From NCBI GenBank assembly GCA_047614125.1, contig JBLHHI010000086.1, positions 1-14,767 of the forward strand: a DNA stretch of 14,767 nucleotides, in the 5' to 3' direction. Of the stretch, positions 13,386 to 14,767 are shown piece after piece. Position 1 is the stretch's first letter. Each line of letters begins with the position of its first letter. The notes below the pieces were generated by a model. That model saw only the letters and a program-made list of their open reading frames with translations. It was not told the DNA's origin and made no database searches. This stretch comes from JBLHHI01 sp047614125 (GTDB taxonomy: Bacteria; Bacteroidota; Bacteroidia; NS11-12g; UBA9320). The translations under genes were made by a program, and so were the position numbers.

Positions 13386-14767
13386 ATGGCGAGTGGTAAA
13401 TTAAGTCCACGGCAGAAGATGATTAACATGATGTATCTCGTGTTAATAGCGCTTCTGGCCCTGAACGTATCAAAAGAGATCTTAAAATCCTTCCACCTTA
13501 TGGAAGTGAGTTTTAATAAAGCAAAAGAAAATCTTGATTCTAAGATTAAGGCACAACTTGTTGGTTTTGCCGATCAAAAGGAAAATGATCCGAAGTTAAT
13601 TCCGTATTACAAACGTGCTATGGAGGCTCAACGAGTAACCGATGAATTTGTCGCCTACATTGAAACAATTAAAAGCGATTTGGAAAAAAAATCAGGCGGT
13701 AGAAAAGACTTTGAAGAAGGTCAAGACAATTCTAAACCGTATAACGCGGAACTGCAAGGGATGGATAACATCGAGTTGCACGCGAATTATTTTATGGTAG
13801 ACAATGCCGATGGGACTAAAGCTAAAGGATGGAAAGGGTTAGAACTTGAGAATAAAATCAATGATGCCCGCGCAGCACTGTTAAAGTTGTTGGAATCAGA
13901 TACTGCGAATGGTGTTAATATCAAACCGGTACAAGCCAAAGCTGTTTCAGAATCAAGCCAATTGGAAGCCATTTTAGAAGCTTCTGATGTTAGGTATAAA
14001 ACCTGGGCAGAGAAATATTTGGAGCACAGCCCATTAGCAGGGGTAATGACGATGTTGACCAAGGTTCAGAGTGATGCCAAGTCTACGCAAGGCGCCATCA
14101 TGGATGTATTGCAACAAGGTAAGGCTCCCGTTCTTAAAATTGAAGCACTAATCCCAGTTGTAAAGGCAACCAAAGGAAACGTTGTTATGGTTGGCGAAAG
14201 TTTTGAAGCCGAAATATTTTTGGCAGCCAAAACTGCAGGTAGCGAAAACGACGAGTACAAGTTAACATCTGGTGGTTCGGGTCTTACCCGTGAAGGTTCA
14301 AAAGCAATTTATAAAGCTCAAGCCGGTAAACCTGGAACGTATAAGTTCACGGGTGTAATTACCGTGCAAACTCCAGAGGGACCTAAAAATTACAACTTTG
14401 AAAATGAATACCAAGTATTCCAAGGCGGTGCTACTATTTCAGCCACAGCTATGAATGTTTTGTACATTGGTGTACCCAATCCAATTTCGGTAGGTGTTCC
14501 AGGAGTAAATCCTTCGGATGTAAATGTAAGTATGTCGGGTGGTTCAATACGCCGCGATGGCAAGGAGTGGGTTGCAACGGTAACTACACGAGGTGAAGCA
14601 ACAATTTCGGCATCAGCTAAAGTAAGCGACGGTTCTACTCGGAAGATGGGATCGATGGTATATCGTGTTAAATCACTTCCAAGACCAGAAGCCCGTTGGG
14701 GAGCCCTAGCAAGTGGATCATCAGCTCCAGGCGTTGCCATTACTGCTCAAAGCAGAATTGAAGCTAC
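13386..14767 (+). CDS. gldM: Gliding motility protein GldM (PorM), N-terminal part, cut by the window edge
   Basis: The inner-membrane motor shaft that crosses the periplasm to reach the GldK/GldN ring. The frame from ATG 13386 stays open to the end (460 full codons plus two bases) and so has no stop in the window. The N-terminus MASGKLSPRQKMINMMYLVL and the single helix at about 13-33 (MINMMYLVLIALLALNVSKEI) are diagnostic. A helical periplasmic domain D1 follows. The Ig-like domains include LKIEALIPVVKATKGNVV and then AMNVLYIGVPNPISVGVPGV, a highly conserved GldM stretch. Full-length proteins have slightly over 500 residues, so only the last part is missing. gldN should follow. Confidence 0.96.
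   Translation, partial: MASGKLSPRQKMINMMYLVLIALLALNVSKEILKSFHLMEVSFNKAKENLDSKIKAQLVGFADQKENDPKLIPYYKRAMEAQRVTDEFVAYIETIKSDLEKKSGGRKDFEEGQDNSKPYNAELQGMDNIELHANYFMVDNADGTKAKGWKGLELENKINDARAALLKLLESDTANGVNIKPVQAKAVSESSQLEAILEASDVRYKTWAEKYLEHSPLAGVMTMLTKVQSDAKSTQGAIMDVLQQGKAPVLKIEALIPVVKATKGNVVMVGESFEAEIFLAAKTAGSENDEYKLTSGGSGLTREGSKAIYKAQAGKPGTYKFTGVITVQTPEGPKNYNFENEYQVFQGGATISATAMNVLYIGVPNPISVGVPGVNPSDVNVSMSGGSIRRDGKEWVATVTTRGEATISASAKVSDGSTRKMGSMVYRVKSLPRPEARWGALASGSSAPGVAITAQSRIEA

Noticed and set aside
13787..14740. Three minus-strand open frames (13787-14062, 14066-14260, 14390-14740)
   Set aside because: They are antisense shadows of gldM, whose plus-strand frame is continuous and matches the family; the minus-strand translations have no recognisable domains.

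Overview
The window comes from a gliding or type IX secretion-type member of the Bacteroidota, most likely order Flavobacteriales. Three things point there. It carries a porP/sprF-gldK-gldL-gldM cluster, which is confined to that phylum. It has a TonB-dependent receptor with a CarboxypepD_reg-like leader. Several genes are preceded by the Bacteroidota -7 promoter box TAnnTTTG instead of E. coli-type promoters. The DNA is moderately AT-rich and densely packed, with almost no Shine-Dalgarno sequences. I cannot place the genus.

Layout. Positions 1-34 hold the first codons of a minus-strand gene that leaves the window. Positions 35-659 are non-coding and dominated by two strict 8-bp-period arrays (136-260 and 349-620), separated by a short segment of the same repeat family in inverted orientation. 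Then come trpS (tryptophanyl-tRNA synthetase) and a deoxynucleoside kinase, each with its own promoter. An orphan four-helix-bundle (S23/IVP-type) gene follows, flanked by two inverted arrays of a degenerate 14-bp repeat that supply the stop codons of the convergent neighbours. The minus-strand block is pdhA (pyruvate dehydrogenase E1 alpha), a membrane-anchored TPR protein with a rho-independent terminator, and ribH (lumazine synthase).

From 5312 on, everything is on the plus strand. recF, a DUF721/DciA-like gene overlapping it by 4 nt, rpe (ribulose-phosphate 3-epimerase) and a large TonB-dependent receptor look like one tightly spaced operon. The last third is the type IX secretion and gliding locus: a PorP/SprF-family outer-membrane protein, GldK (lipoprotein ring subunit), GldL (inner-membrane proton-channel subunit of the motor) and the N-terminal 460 codons of GldM (the motor rod that spans the periplasm). 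gldN is expected just beyond the right edge.

The coding part is mostly recognisable housekeeping and secretion genes. The least explained DNA is the two repeat systems: the octamer arrays in front of trpS, and the 14-mer arrays around the four-helix-bundle gene. I see no CRISPR array, tRNA, rRNA, insertion sequence or obvious defence system.
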